Assembly (NCBI GenBank): GCA_016934355.1
Contig: JAFGTA010000183.1
Coordinates: forward strand, 1-10,213
DNA from: Candidatus Bathyarchaeota archaeon
GTDB lineage: Archaea > Thermoproteota > Bathyarchaeia > TCS64
Length of the DNA stretch: 10,213 bases
Direction: 5' to 3'
Below are positions 1 to 7,065 of the stretch, piece by piece. Within the stretch, counting starts at the first letter, position 1. Every line of letters begins with the position of its first letter. The position numbers were made by a program, and so were the translations under genes. The notes beneath the pieces are model-generated. The model was not told where the DNA came from. It worked only from the letters and a program-made list of their open reading frames with translations, and did not search any database.

Positions 1-1556
1 GTCATGTAGCCGCCGTAGCTGCCGCCCGCGATCCCCAGCCTGGACCCGTCCACATAATCGTAGCTCTTGACGACGTGGTCAACAGCCTCCATCACGTCCA
101 GGTAGTCCCGCTCACCCCAGTGCCCCGACACCACCGCGCTGAACTCCTCGCCGTAACCCACGCTAGCCCGAGGATTCGTGTAGACCACAGCGTAACCATA
201 GGCGGCCAGCACCTGGAACTCGTGGGTCGCGGCGTCCATGGCGTACCCATAGGCACCCCTCGGCCCGCCGTGGACCTGCAGCACCGTGGGGTACTTCACA
301 CCCTCCTCGTAGCCGTGGGGCTTGACGATCCACCCATGCACGTCGGCGCCGTCGCTCGCCTTGAACCAGAACTCCTCCGGCTGGCTCCACCTCATCTTCC
401 TGATGAGCCTGCGGCTCATCTCCGTCCGCTTCTTAGTGCCCTTCGAGTCCCTTATCCAGAGCTCGCTGGGCGTCGAGTCGTCCGTGGCGTTGTACACCAT
501 GACACCGCCCTTCCTAGCCAGCGTGAAGCTCCCGATGTTCCTCTTCCCCTCGGTGACCCGCGTCACGTTTCCCTCGAGGTCAACCCTCCCCACCTGGGTG
601 CTGCCCTTGTCGGGGAACAGGAAGTATAGGCTGCCGCCGTCCGGGCTCCACTTCAGGCCGCCCCTCACGGTGCGATCGAACCCCGCCGTCAGGCACCTGG
701 GCTCGCCTCCGCCGATGGGCAGAACGAAGACCTCGGTGTTCCTGTAGAAGACGAGGTCCGGGTCCTCCAGTACCCTGCCCGTGAACGCCAGGTACCCTCC
801 GTCCGGGCTCCACGCGAGGTTGTCGACGGGGCCCTGCCCCTTCCAGAGCAACTCGGGCTCGCCGCCCTTCGCAGGCACCGTGTAGATGTCGCGGAGGTGC
901 GTCAGGTCGGCGTCCTCACCCATGGCGGCTACGAACGCCACCTTCTCCCCGTCGCTTGACCACGTGTAGCTCTCCACATCGTACATGCCGTCGGTGAGCT
1001 GGCGGGCCTTACCGCCCCTAGCCGGCACTGTGAAGAGGTGGACGTACTTGCCCTCGAAGTACCCCTTGCCGTCGAACCTGTACTTGATACGCCTGATGAT
1101 CTTGACGTCGCTCTCCTCGCTGGCCTTCTCGCCCTTGAAGACCCTCGCCGAGAACAGAATCCTACCGCCGTCCGGGCTCCACTCGGGGCCCATCACGGCC
1201 TCGTCCATGTAGGTGATCTTCTCCGCCTCACCTCCTGAGGCCGACATCACGAACAGCTGCGGCTTAGGCTTATCCTCGGGCTTGTCTCGCTCGCCGTGCC
1301 TGCCGCTGAGGAACAGGAACCGCCTCCCCGTGGGGCTCCACCGTGGCGTGGACTCGCCGCCGTTCCCGTGGGTGTACTGGACCGGCCGCTTCCGCCTGTG
1401 GTCCTGGAGCCAGATATGGCTGCTGTACCTGTTCTTCTCCATGTTCACCTCGGTGTACGTGAACAGCGTCTTGGTGCCGCTGGGGCTCACCTGAGGATCG
1501 GAAACAGGTGCCCCCGCAAAGATGGGCATGATCTTGTAGTCTTCCAGCTTCTTCAT
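1..1556 (-). CDS. S9-family peptidase (prolyl oligopeptidase / acylaminoacyl peptidase type), C-terminus cut by window edge
   Basis: Serine peptidase of the prolyl oligopeptidase clan, expected to cleave short peptides in the cytoplasm. The 518 residues present begin MKKLEDYKIMPIFAG with no signal peptide. At least five beta-propeller blades show the W-S-[PS]-D-G signature, with the Trp at about residues 73, 126, 199, 249 and 303. The alpha/beta hydrolase domain follows, with the HGGP oxyanion motif at residues 429-432 and the nucleophile motif G-G-S-Y-G-G with Ser513. The frame stays open to base 1, so the catalytic Asp and His and roughly the last 120-150 residues lie outside the window. 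The start is firm: an in-frame TGA lies two codons before the ATG, and no other upstream start is possible. No Shine-Dalgarno is visible, which suits a short-leader transcript from the TATA-like box near 1586-1597. It is divergent from the dehydrogenase gene. Acylaminoacyl peptidase and dipeptidyl peptidase specificity cannot be separated from this fragment. Confidence 0.93.
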   Translation of the reverse strand, partial: MKKLEDYKIMPIFAGAPVSDPQVSPSGTKTLFTYTEVNMEKNRYSSHIWLQDHRRKRPVQYTHGNGGESTPRWSPTGRRFLFLSGRHGERDKPEDKPKPQLFVMSASGGEAEKITYMDEAVMGPEWSPDGGRILFSARVFKGEKASEESDVKIIRRIKYRFDGKGYFEGKYVHLFTVPARGGKARQLTDGMYDVESYTWSSDGEKVAFVAAMGEDADLTHLRDIYTVPAKGGEPELLWKGQGPVDNLAWSPDGGYLAFTGRVLEDPDLVFYRNTEVFVLPIGGGEPRCLTAGFDRTVRGGLKWSPDGGSLYFLFPDKGSTQVGRVDLEGNVTRVTEGKRNIGSFTLARKGGVMVYNATDDSTPSELWIRDSKGTKKRTEMSRRLIRKMRWSQPEEFWFKASDGADVHGWIVKPHGYEEGVKYPTVLQVHGGPRGAYGYAMDAATHEFQVLAAYGYAVVYTNPRASVGYGEEFSAVVSGHWGERDYLDVMEAVDHVVKSYDYVDGSRLGIAGGSYGGYM

Positions 1557-1585
1557 CCGGAATCAGCAACAATACGCTTGGAGAT

Positions 1586-1597
1586 TGAAATAATTTG
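1586..1597 (-). promoter_or_regulatory. Candidate TATA box for the S9 peptidase gene
   Basis: Read on the minus strand, this AT-rich stretch (AAATTATTTCAA) is centred about 36 bases before the peptidase ATG. An archaeal TATA box normally lies about 26 bases before transcription start, which would give a leader of roughly 10 bases. There is no ribosome binding site between it and the ATG. The assignment rests on composition and distance only. Confidence 0.45.
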
Positions 1598-1601
1598 CAC
1601 T

Positions 1602-1670
1602 CGTACACCGTCGCGTCAACACGCTGCAAGAGGTAAAAGATATACGCGGGGCACCAAAGGACGGTGTATG
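1602..1670. repeat. Inverted repeat flanking the dehydrogenase promoter
   Basis: The 11-base arms at 1602-1612 (CGTACACCGTC) and 1660-1670 (GACGGTGTATG) match in inverted orientation at 10 of 11 positions. They lie on either side of the TATA box at 1635-1644, and the right arm covers the dehydrogenase start codon. The 47-base gap makes an RNA hairpin unlikely if transcription starts near the ATG, so a pair of protein-binding half-sites is the likelier reading. It may also be chance. Confidence 0.3.
1631..1645 (+). promoter_or_regulatory. Archaeal TATA box (with possible BRE) for the dehydrogenase gene
   Basis: The stretch AGGTAAAAGATATAC contains a purine-rich flank that could be a BRE, followed by an AT-rich core at 1635-1644. 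The core is centred about 28 bases before the ATG at 1668. That distance places transcription start at or next to the start codon, implying a leaderless mRNA. This agrees with the absence of a Shine-Dalgarno sequence before the gene. Confidence 0.6.
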
Positions 1671-2696
1671 ACCAAGGTCCTGATCACCTTCCACCTGGCT
1701 CAGCCGCTCCTCGAAAAAATACTGCGGCACCCCAACATCGAGGTGCTATACGACCCCACACTCCTCGGCGAGCCCCGTTACCAGAACGACCAGCACGGAG
1801 GCCCAGTACACCGCACGGCGGAGCAGGAGGAAAAACTCAGGGCCATGATGAGGGAGGCCGAGGTGCTCTTCGGGTACATTCCCGCCGAGTACCAAGCCGA
1901 AGTGAAACGCTGGCTCCCGAACCTGAGGTGGATGCAGTCGGCCAGCGCCGGCATCGGCTGGAGGGCCAAGACCATGGGCTGGACAGAGACAGACATCATG
2001 TTCACCACCAGCAGCGGAATCCACTCGACTCCCCTCGCCGAGTTCTGCCTCATGGCCATGCTCATGCACGTCAAGGGGTACCACCACATGGCCGAGGAGA
2101 AGAGGCGGAAACACTGGGCACGCACCTGCACCACCGAGCTCAGAGGGAAGACGTTAGCCGTCGTGGGGCTCGGCAGGGTGGGCACGGAGGTGTCCCGGCT
2201 CGCTAAATGTCTCGGGGTCCACGTCCTGGGCGCCAAGAGGCATGTGGAAGCCGTCGACCCGCAGCCTCTGAACGTCGACGAGCTCTACGGCGTCCACGAC
2301 CTCAAGGCCATGCTGGGCCGGGCCGACTTTGTCGTGATAATCGTGCCGGAGACCGCTGAGACTCGGGGCCTCATCGGCCGCGAGGAGTTCAACGCCATGA
2401 AGACGGGGGCCTACCTCATCAACGTAGCCAGGGGCACCGTGGTCGACGAGGCGGCGCTGGTGGAGGCGCTGGGCTCCGGGCGCCTCGGCGGAGCCGCGCT
2501 GGACGTGTTCGAGTTGGAGCCCCTGCCCGAGGACAGCCCACTGTGGGGCATGCCTAACGTGATAATCAGCCCCCACTCGGCGAGCACGGCTGACACCGAG
2601 AACGCGAAGCTCACGGAGGTGTTCCTCGACAACATGGATCGATACCATGAGGGAACGCCGCTCAGGAACCTGCTGGACAAGACTCTGCTATACTAG
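1668..2696 (+). CDS. D-isomer-specific 2-hydroxyacid dehydrogenase, probably NADP-preferring
   Basis: A 342-residue soluble NAD(P)-dependent oxidoreductase of the D-2-hydroxyacid dehydrogenase family, which interconverts 2-oxoacids and D-2-hydroxyacids. The substrate-binding part is residues 1-120 plus the C-terminal end. The Rossmann domain carries G-L-G-R-V-G at 167-172. The catalytic triad is visible as Arg255 (N-V-A-R-G), Glu284 (F-E-L-E-P-L-P) and His303 (S-P-H-S), with the Arg-to-Glu and Glu-to-His spacings seen in glyoxylate reductases. After the second Rossmann strand, where NAD enzymes have an acidic residue, it reads L-G-A-K-R-H (187-192), suggesting NADP(H) preference. No ACT or other regulatory extension is present, so it is not a long-form phosphoglycerate dehydrogenase; glyoxylate/hydroxypyruvate reductase or a broad 2-oxoacid reductase are likelier. 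ATG 1668 is chosen because the frame upstream overlaps the divergent peptidase gene and lies before the promoter. Confidence 0.93.
   Translation: MTKVLITFHLAQPLLEKILRHPNIEVLYDPTLLGEPRYQNDQHGGPVHRTAEQEEKLRAMMREAEVLFGYIPAEYQAEVKRWLPNLRWMQSASAGIGWRAKTMGWTETDIMFTTSSGIHSTPLAEFCLMAMLMHVKGYHHMAEEKRRKHWARTCTTELRGKTLAVVGLGRVGTEVSRLAKCLGVHVLGAKRHVEAVDPQPLNVDELYGVHDLKAMLGRADFVVIIVPETAETRGLIGREEFNAMKTGAYLINVARGTVVDEAALVEALGSGRLGGAALDVFELEPLPEDSPLWGMPNVIISPHSASTADTENAKLTEVFLDNMDRYHEGTPLRNLLDKTLLY
2693..2696. other. Overlapping convergent stop codons on palindrome CTAG
   Basis: The plus-strand dehydrogenase stops with TAG at 2694-2696 and the minus-strand membrane-protein gene stops with TAG at 2695-2693. 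Both use the same CTAG palindrome. There is no intergenic space for a terminator, so the 3' ends of the two transcripts must run into the opposing gene and be antisense to each other. Confidence 0.95.
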
Positions 2697-3391
2697 TCGG
2701 ATGAGCTTCTGAGGTACAGAATGAGGCTAGCGGCTATCCACAGTATAACGATGATGCCGACAAGCACATGAACACGCTCACGTATCGCCGCCGGTAGGCT
2801 GCCGATGGGGGCCATCATGTACTCGTTGAGACGGGGCGCCACGAGGTATATTCCCGCCGTCACGGCAGCCGTCAACGCAACCATCAGCGACAGGTAGCCC
2901 ATCTGGCCCCTCGACACCTGGTTAATGTCGTCCTCCAGTGCGCCACGGCTTATGAGCTCGTCCCTCCCCTCTCTGAACCGCACGGTGTACCGCAGCATCA
3001 GGTACGTCACCTGAAGCAGCAGGCCCACGGAGAAGACCCAGAGCTCCGAGACGTCCACGCTCGGTGTGAGTTCGAAGATGAGCCCGACCCAGTTGAAGGT
3101 GCTGGAGTCGAGGACCGCCGGGAAGAACATGAGCATGTTTAGGCTGAAGAGCTTGCCGAACCCCTCAACGTCGCCCTTCCTCCAGAAGGTGAAGCACACC
3201 GCGAGAGCAACGGCGATGACGGCGATGTCGAAGTAAGGCATATAGGGCGCTAGAATGGGGCCAATGAAGCTGCCCGTGATCTTCTGGAGCACCTTGGCGT
3301 AGAGACCCGTCTGCACCATGGTCACGGCGGCCATGTAGCAGGCGGCGATGGCGACCCCCAGCTCCACGGACCGGATGACGTTCTCCTTCAT
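2693..3391 (-). CDS. Six-span membrane protein of unknown function, last gene of the MoxR/DUF58 operon
   Basis: A 232-residue integral membrane protein that I cannot assign to a named family. Hydrophobic segments lie near residues 8-30, 53-70, 81-105 (interrupted), 116-134, 164-185 and 208-227. Basic residues (Arg71-Lys72, the 134-161 stretch and Arg228) place both termini in the cytoplasm. The layout reads as three two-helix hairpins, each with an outside loop of about 10-22 residues. The loop and helix around residues 39-73 (I-T-G ... P-Y-M-P-Y ... F-T-F-W-R-K-G) resemble the last hairpin of the eight-span protein encoded upstream in the same operon. The start is two bases after the DUF58 stop, with AAGGTG six bases upstream as a likely ribosome binding site. 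Its tight coupling to DUF58 suggests it belongs to the same membrane complex. Confidence 0.85.
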   Translation of the reverse strand: MKENVIRSVELGVAIAACYMAAVTMVQTGLYAKVLQKITGSFIGPILAPYMPYFDIAVIAVALAVCFTFWRKGDVEGFGKLFSLNMLMFFPAVLDSSTFNWVGLIFELTPSVDVSELWVFSVGLLLQVTYLMLRYTVRFREGRDELISRGALEDDINQVSRGQMGYLSLMVALTAAVTAGIYLVAPRLNEYMMAPIGSLPAAIRERVHVLVGIIVILWIAASLILYLRSSSD

Positions 3392-3393
3392 CT

Positions 3394-4842
3394 CTACACC
3401 TTCTGGCGCTGAAGCGCCTGCGCGAAGCTCTCCCCCACCGGGTCCCAGTTTATTACAATGCAGCCCATGCCCCTGAGGGAGTCGTAGTAGGGCTTGTTGT
3501 GGTAGGTGAGGAACCCTGCCGCTATCTTCTCCTCCTCGGTCTGGGCTGCTATGCTGTAGCCCTGAACGTTGAACAGTATGATCGCGGGCTTCGTGCTGGC
3601 CCTTCCCACGTACCTATGAAGCTCCCTGACGCCGTCGACGATTCCCTTGATCTTCGCGGGCTCCACCATTGTGACGATGACGAACAGCGGCTGGGTGCCT
3701 ATGATGTAGCGGCGGCAGCTATGCACCGCCTCCTTGAGGCTCTCGCTGCTGTACCTTATGTCGACGTGGAGCAGCTCCCTCGTTATCTTGTACTGCTGCC
3801 TCTTCCCCACGTCCGGGAACAGCACTCGGCTCGTGGTCTTCTGCCTGACCGCCGTCTCCTGTGTGCCCTCGTCGGGCTCGATATCCTCTATCTGGTCTAT
3901 GCCGTCGAGGACCCCGATGTCTATCTCGGGGGGCTCCTTCCTGACGAAGGTACCCTCCCACTGGTAGGCGTCGGTGTCGTAGACGCAGAACCCGACGCGG
4001 CAGTCCCTGTCGATATAGAAGTTGGTGAACCCGAGGGTGGCCCGGATGGCGTACTCCATGGTGTTGTTGACGGCTGTGCCCAGCGCCATGTGGACGGCGC
4101 TGTCGAGGAATATCCAGACCTGCTTCTTTCCCTCCTTCTCATACTCGTTGACGAGAAAGCTCCCCGGCTTGGAGCTCAGGAGCTTGGCGCTGGCCTTCCA
4201 GTTGATGGAGCGGTAATGGTCCCCTGCCGTGTAGTCCCTGATCTCCCTGAAGTCAGTCGTAGGGATGCCGAACCTGAACCGGGCGTCCATGGGCATCGGT
4301 ATCCTGCTGATGCTCTTGTGGTTCTTGATCTTCCTGACGAAGAGGGGCTGAGGCTGAACTACGACGGCCCGCTTCGCGTTCAGGCTGCCCAGCACGTTGC
4401 TGCTGATCATCAACGGGTGCCGCACCTCGTACGCCACCTCGCGGAGGTCATAGTACCCCCTCTTAGCGCAGACCGCCATGTAGCTGAACTCCGCGGTCTT
4501 GGGGCCCAGCCCCTTCCAAAAAGCCTTGAAGTTGGTGCCCTCGTCCAGGGCGAAGCTCCCCGGCAGTATGTCCGACACGGTGACGAGGCCCGGCCCTCCC
4601 TCTATGGTGACGGTGAGCAAGTCACTTACCTTGTCGTCGACGTTCACCTTGATGTCCTTACCTTGGCGTTCGACGCTCACCACCCGCGGCTGCCCGATGA
4701 GTAACCCGGTCGCCATGAAGATGATGGGCGTCAGGCCCAGGCTGATGAGGATGAGGTTCCCGAGGAACATGCCCAGCACTATGAACGTGACGGCTGTAAC
4801 CACCAGCTCTATGGTGTCCTGGGTGAGTATCCGGGCGCTCAT
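3394..4842 (-). CDS. DUF58 domain protein (von Willebrand A-like), membrane-anchored, with degenerate MIDAS
   Basis: A 482-residue DUF58 family protein, the usual partner of MoxR ATPases. Two hydrophobic helices near residues 10-32 and 33-52 anchor it in the membrane. A beta-rich segment follows (about 60-165), of the kind often found before DUF58. The DUF58 signature is at 199-220 (R-E-I-R-D-Y-T-A-G-D, then S-I-N-W-K-A-S-A). The von Willebrand A-like fold begins at 242, but the metal site that should read D-x-S-x-S is D247-S-A-V-H251, so both serines are missing. An acidic stretch at about 303-340 is inserted before the conserved G-K-R-Q-Q region (346-350). ATG 4842 overlaps the MoxR stop as ATGA, indicating translational coupling. 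The role is inferred to be binding or presenting substrates to MoxR at the membrane. Confidence 0.93.
   Translation of the reverse strand: MSARILTQDTIELVVTAVTFIVLGMFLGNLILISLGLTPIIFMATGLLIGQPRVVSVERQGKDIKVNVDDKVSDLLTVTIEGGPGLVTVSDILPGSFALDEGTNFKAFWKGLGPKTAEFSYMAVCAKRGYYDLREVAYEVRHPLMISSNVLGSLNAKRAVVVQPQPLFVRKIKNHKSISRIPMPMDARFRFGIPTTDFREIRDYTAGDHYRSINWKASAKLLSSKPGSFLVNEYEKEGKKQVWIFLDSAVHMALGTAVNNTMEYAIRATLGFTNFYIDRDCRVGFCVYDTDAYQWEGTFVRKEPPEIDIGVLDGIDQIEDIEPDEGTQETAVRQKTTSRVLFPDVGKRQQYKITRELLHVDIRYSSESLKEAVHSCRRYIIGTQPLFVIVTMVEPAKIKGIVDGVRELHRYVGRASTKPAIILFNVQGYSIAAQTEEEKIAAGFLTYHNKPYYDSLRGMGCIVINWDPVGESFAQALQRQKV
3397..3402 (-). promoter_or_regulatory. Ribosome binding site for the six-span membrane protein
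   Basis: On the minus strand AAGGTG lies at the very end of the DUF58 coding region, five bases before the ATG at 3391. It fits the GGTG part of the anti-Shine-Dalgarno complement and supports this start and translational coupling with DUF58. Confidence 0.5.
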
Positions 4843-5825
4843 CTCTTACCTATGAACTCTTTCGGTACCTCTATCTGCTCCAGTATCTCGTTAAGCACGG
4901 CGTTGACGCTGAAGCTGCCCTCAAGCACGTACTCCATCTTCATCATGATCCTGTGGCCCAGGGCGTCGTGGACGAACATCTTGACGTCGTCCGGCGTCAC
5001 GAACCCTCGGCCCGTGATCGCGGCGTGTGCCCTGGCCACCTTGAGCAGCGCCAGTCCTCCTCTGGGGCTGGCCCCCACCTCGACGACGGGGTGCCTCCTG
5101 GTCTCCCTGATGACCTGGCTGATGTAGTCGATGATCTTGTCGTCGACGTAGATGCGCTCCTCGATGAACTTCTGCATCGCCTGGAAGGTCGCCTCGTTTG
5201 TGACTGGCTGGATGAGCTGAGACGGGTCGTCCTGCTTCCAGTAGATGCGGCGCTTCATGATGAGGCTCTCCTGGGCGAGGGTCTCGACGTACCCCATGTT
5301 CATCTTGAGCATGAACCTGTCCATCTGCGCTTCCGGCAGCGGGTACGTGCCCTCCATCTCTATCGGGTTCTGGGTGGCGATGACGAAGAACGGCGGCGCC
5401 AGCTTGTGGGTCTCTCCCTCGATGGTGACCTGCCTCTCCTCCATGGCCTCGAGGAGCCCGGCCTGGGTCTTAGGAGGCGCCCTGTTGATCTCGTCTGCGA
5501 GGAGAACGTTGGTGAATATCGGCCCCCTTTCGAGGACGAACCTGCTCTCCTGCATCCGCCACACCCTGGTGCCCAGTATGTCTGCGGGCATCAGGTCCGG
5601 CGTGAACTGGATCCTGCTCCAGGCGCACCCCGTTATCCGTGCGTACAGCTTGGCTAGCAGCGTCTTCCCCAGCCCCGGGTAGTCCTCGAAGAGGACGTGT
5701 CCGTTGGCTAGGCTCGCCGCCAGGAGCTTCCTGAGTACCATTCGTTTTCCGACGTATACTTTTCCTAGTCCCTCTAGGATCGCGTTGCTTATCGCCCTGA
5801 CTCTGTCTACGTGCATTCCCTGCAT
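4839..5825 (-). CDS. MoxR-family AAA+ ATPase
   Basis: A 328-residue cytoplasmic AAA+ ATPase of the MoxR family, which uses ATP to remodel protein complexes together with DUF58/VWA partners. Walker A is E-D-Y-P-G-L-G-K-T (47-55), Walker B is L-L-A-D-E-I-N-R-A (108-116), sensor 1 is A-T-Q-N-P (150-154), and E-A-Q-M-D-R-F (165-171) carries the probable arginine finger Arg170. Sensor 2 is A-S-P-R-G (252-256). Length is normal for the family and no key residue is missing, so it should be active. Two starts are possible, ATG 5825 and ATG 5816. The first is chosen because GGAGGA lies at 5836-5831, five bases upstream. The gap to the preceding gene is one base, and the 3' end overlaps DUF58 by four bases. 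Confidence 0.97.
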   Translation of the reverse strand: MQGMHVDRVRAISNAILEGLGKVYVGKRMVLRKLLAASLANGHVLFEDYPGLGKTLLAKLYARITGCAWSRIQFTPDLMPADILGTRVWRMQESRFVLERGPIFTNVLLADEINRAPPKTQAGLLEAMEERQVTIEGETHKLAPPFFVIATQNPIEMEGTYPLPEAQMDRFMLKMNMGYVETLAQESLIMKRRIYWKQDDPSQLIQPVTNEATFQAMQKFIEERIYVDDKIIDYISQVIRETRRHPVVEVGASPRGGLALLKVARAHAAITGRGFVTPDDVKMFVHDALGHRIMMKMEYVLEGSFSVNAVLNEILEQIEVPKEFIGKR

Positions 5826-5826
5826 A

Positions 5827-7065
5827 CTAGTCCTCCATACTCTCGATCATGCTTACCTGTCCCTCCATCCGCGCAGGCTCCCTTAGCAGCCCGCCCAGCC
5901 CCAGCTGGTCTATCCTCTCAATCGTGCGCCTCAGCAGCTCTAGGCGCCTCTCCTGGTTCTGTCTCTCCAGCCTTGCCGACGTGCCCCGCCTGCTGAAGTT
6001 CGGAGGCATCTCGTCCTCGTAGTTGATTAGCTCCCTTAGGGTCAAAGTGATCTCGACCTCGGCGGCGCGGTTCTCCTCCAGGAATATGAAAAGTTTGACG
6101 AGGAGCCTCTCCTTACTCCCGTCCTTGACGAACTCGTCAAGTATCTCTGTGAAGTCTGTGAGGGCCTTGCCCTTGGTGGCGCTGATGTCCTGGATGTGCT
6201 TCGCCCAGGGGCCTACCTCGGCGGGCGCCATCATGCTCTCCTTCATGCCTCTCCTCATGACTGTGAAGATCAGTGCGCCGACTATGACTATGCCCGTCCA
6301 CTCGACGTACCCCTTCAGCTGCTCGATGACTGGGGAGACGGCGAGGAGCCTTCCCGTGATGAAGTTAACGTAGAGGGTGCCTATGAGGCTCATGGCTATC
6401 ACGAAGAAGTAGCTCGAAGCTATGCCGCCTATCTCGGCGAGGTACGGGTTCCGCGAGTCCCTGAATATGCCAATGAGCGTAATCGCGGCTGCGGCTGCGA
6501 ACCCCCAGTTGAGCATGTCCCTTATGAGCATGACCTGCTGGGTCTCAGGGACTCCAGGCGTCGTCATGTAGAGGTTCACGAGCTGGATGGCTATCTGGCC
6601 GATGATGAAGATGGTGGCCGAGCCCGATATCACCCTGAGGTAGAACTGGCTCCTGATCTCTGAGACGGCGGAGAGGATGTTGTAGGTGTAGAAGAGGGCG
6701 AAGGCGGCTAACACCAGGTAGCCCGCCGACTTGGTGGGTTCGCTTATGGGTTGGAGTATCATGAAGATGCCGAATATCGCGGCGAAGCCGCCTGCGTAGA
6801 GGCCGCTCACCAGCACCCTGTTGAGTTTTCCCTCGAAGACTATGCTCAGGAGGGCGCCGAGGTACCAGAGCGTTATGCCTGCGAGCATGGGGAGGAGCAC
6901 GACGCTGATGCCAACGAACCTGAGTGAGTCCGGCATGTAGGGGAGGAAGCTCCCGAAGTCGCCGACGGTGTAGGGGGTCGCGTAGCTGATGCCGCCTAGG
7001 ACTGCTGCGACGAAGAGGTACAGCCCCGTGGCGCGTATGAGTCGGCCCCTGTTCTCATTTTCCAT
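5827..7065 (-). CDS. Eight-span membrane protein with a C-terminal cytosolic helical domain, unknown function
   Basis: A 412-residue integral membrane protein that I do not recognise as a named family. Eight hydrophobic segments are visible near residues 10-28, 48-70, 84-104, 114-132, 146-166, 184-201, 214-235 and 254-270. Arg/Lys-rich loops (1-11, 79-83, 137-144, 202-206, 271-276) place both ends in the cytoplasm, giving four two-helix hairpins with short outside loops. Residues 272-412 form a soluble tail of about 140 residues. It is rich in charged residues and predicted helices (E-I-L-D-E-F-V-K-D near 307-315; R-L-E-L-L-R-R near 374-380) and could dock MoxR or DUF58. The ATG lies inside the end of the transglutaminase-like gene (11-base overlap) and the stop is one base before the MoxR start. 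That position suggests it is a membrane component of the same complex. Confidence 0.87.
   Translation of the reverse strand: MENENRGRLIRATGLYLFVAAVLGGISYATPYTVGDFGSFLPYMPDSLRFVGISVVLLPMLAGITLWYLGALLSIVFEGKLNRVLVSGLYAGGFAAIFGIFMILQPISEPTKSAGYLVLAAFALFYTYNILSAVSEIRSQFYLRVISGSATIFIIGQIAIQLVNLYMTTPGVPETQQVMLIRDMLNWGFAAAAAITLIGIFRDSRNPYLAEIGGIASSYFFVIAMSLIGTLYVNFITGRLLAVSPVIEQLKGYVEWTGIVIVGALIFTVMRRGMKESMMAPAEVGPWAKHIQDISATKGKALTDFTEILDEFVKDGSKERLLVKLFIFLEENRAAEVEITLTLRELINYEDEMPPNFSRRGTSARLERQNQERRLELLRRTIERIDQLGLGGLLREPARMEGQVSMIESMED
5831..5836 (-). promoter_or_regulatory. Strong Shine-Dalgarno site for the MoxR gene
   Basis: GGAGGA on the minus strand, inside the last codons of the upstream membrane-protein gene, spaced five bases from ATG 5825. 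It is the strongest ribosome binding site in the window and decides between the two possible MoxR starts. Confidence 0.75.

Noticed and set aside
75..629. 184-residue plus-strand frame opposite the peptidase gene
   Set aside because: The minus strand over these bases encodes part of the beta-propeller, the HGGP motif and the hydrolase domain.
1296..1667. Open frame continuing upstream of the dehydrogenase ATG, which would give a 466-residue protein
   Set aside because: It overlaps the S9 peptidase gene in antisense and runs through both promoters; the family's N-terminus fits ATG 1668.
3499..4704. 401-residue plus-strand open frame opposite the DUF58 gene
   Set aside because: It is a mirror of high-GC codon use in DUF58, shows no recognisable domain, and the minus strand carries the real motifs.
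4953..5657. 234-residue plus-strand open frame opposite the MoxR gene
   Set aside because: The complementary strand encodes all AAA+ motifs; this frame is rich in Asp, Val, His and Arg in the pattern expected of an antisense shadow.
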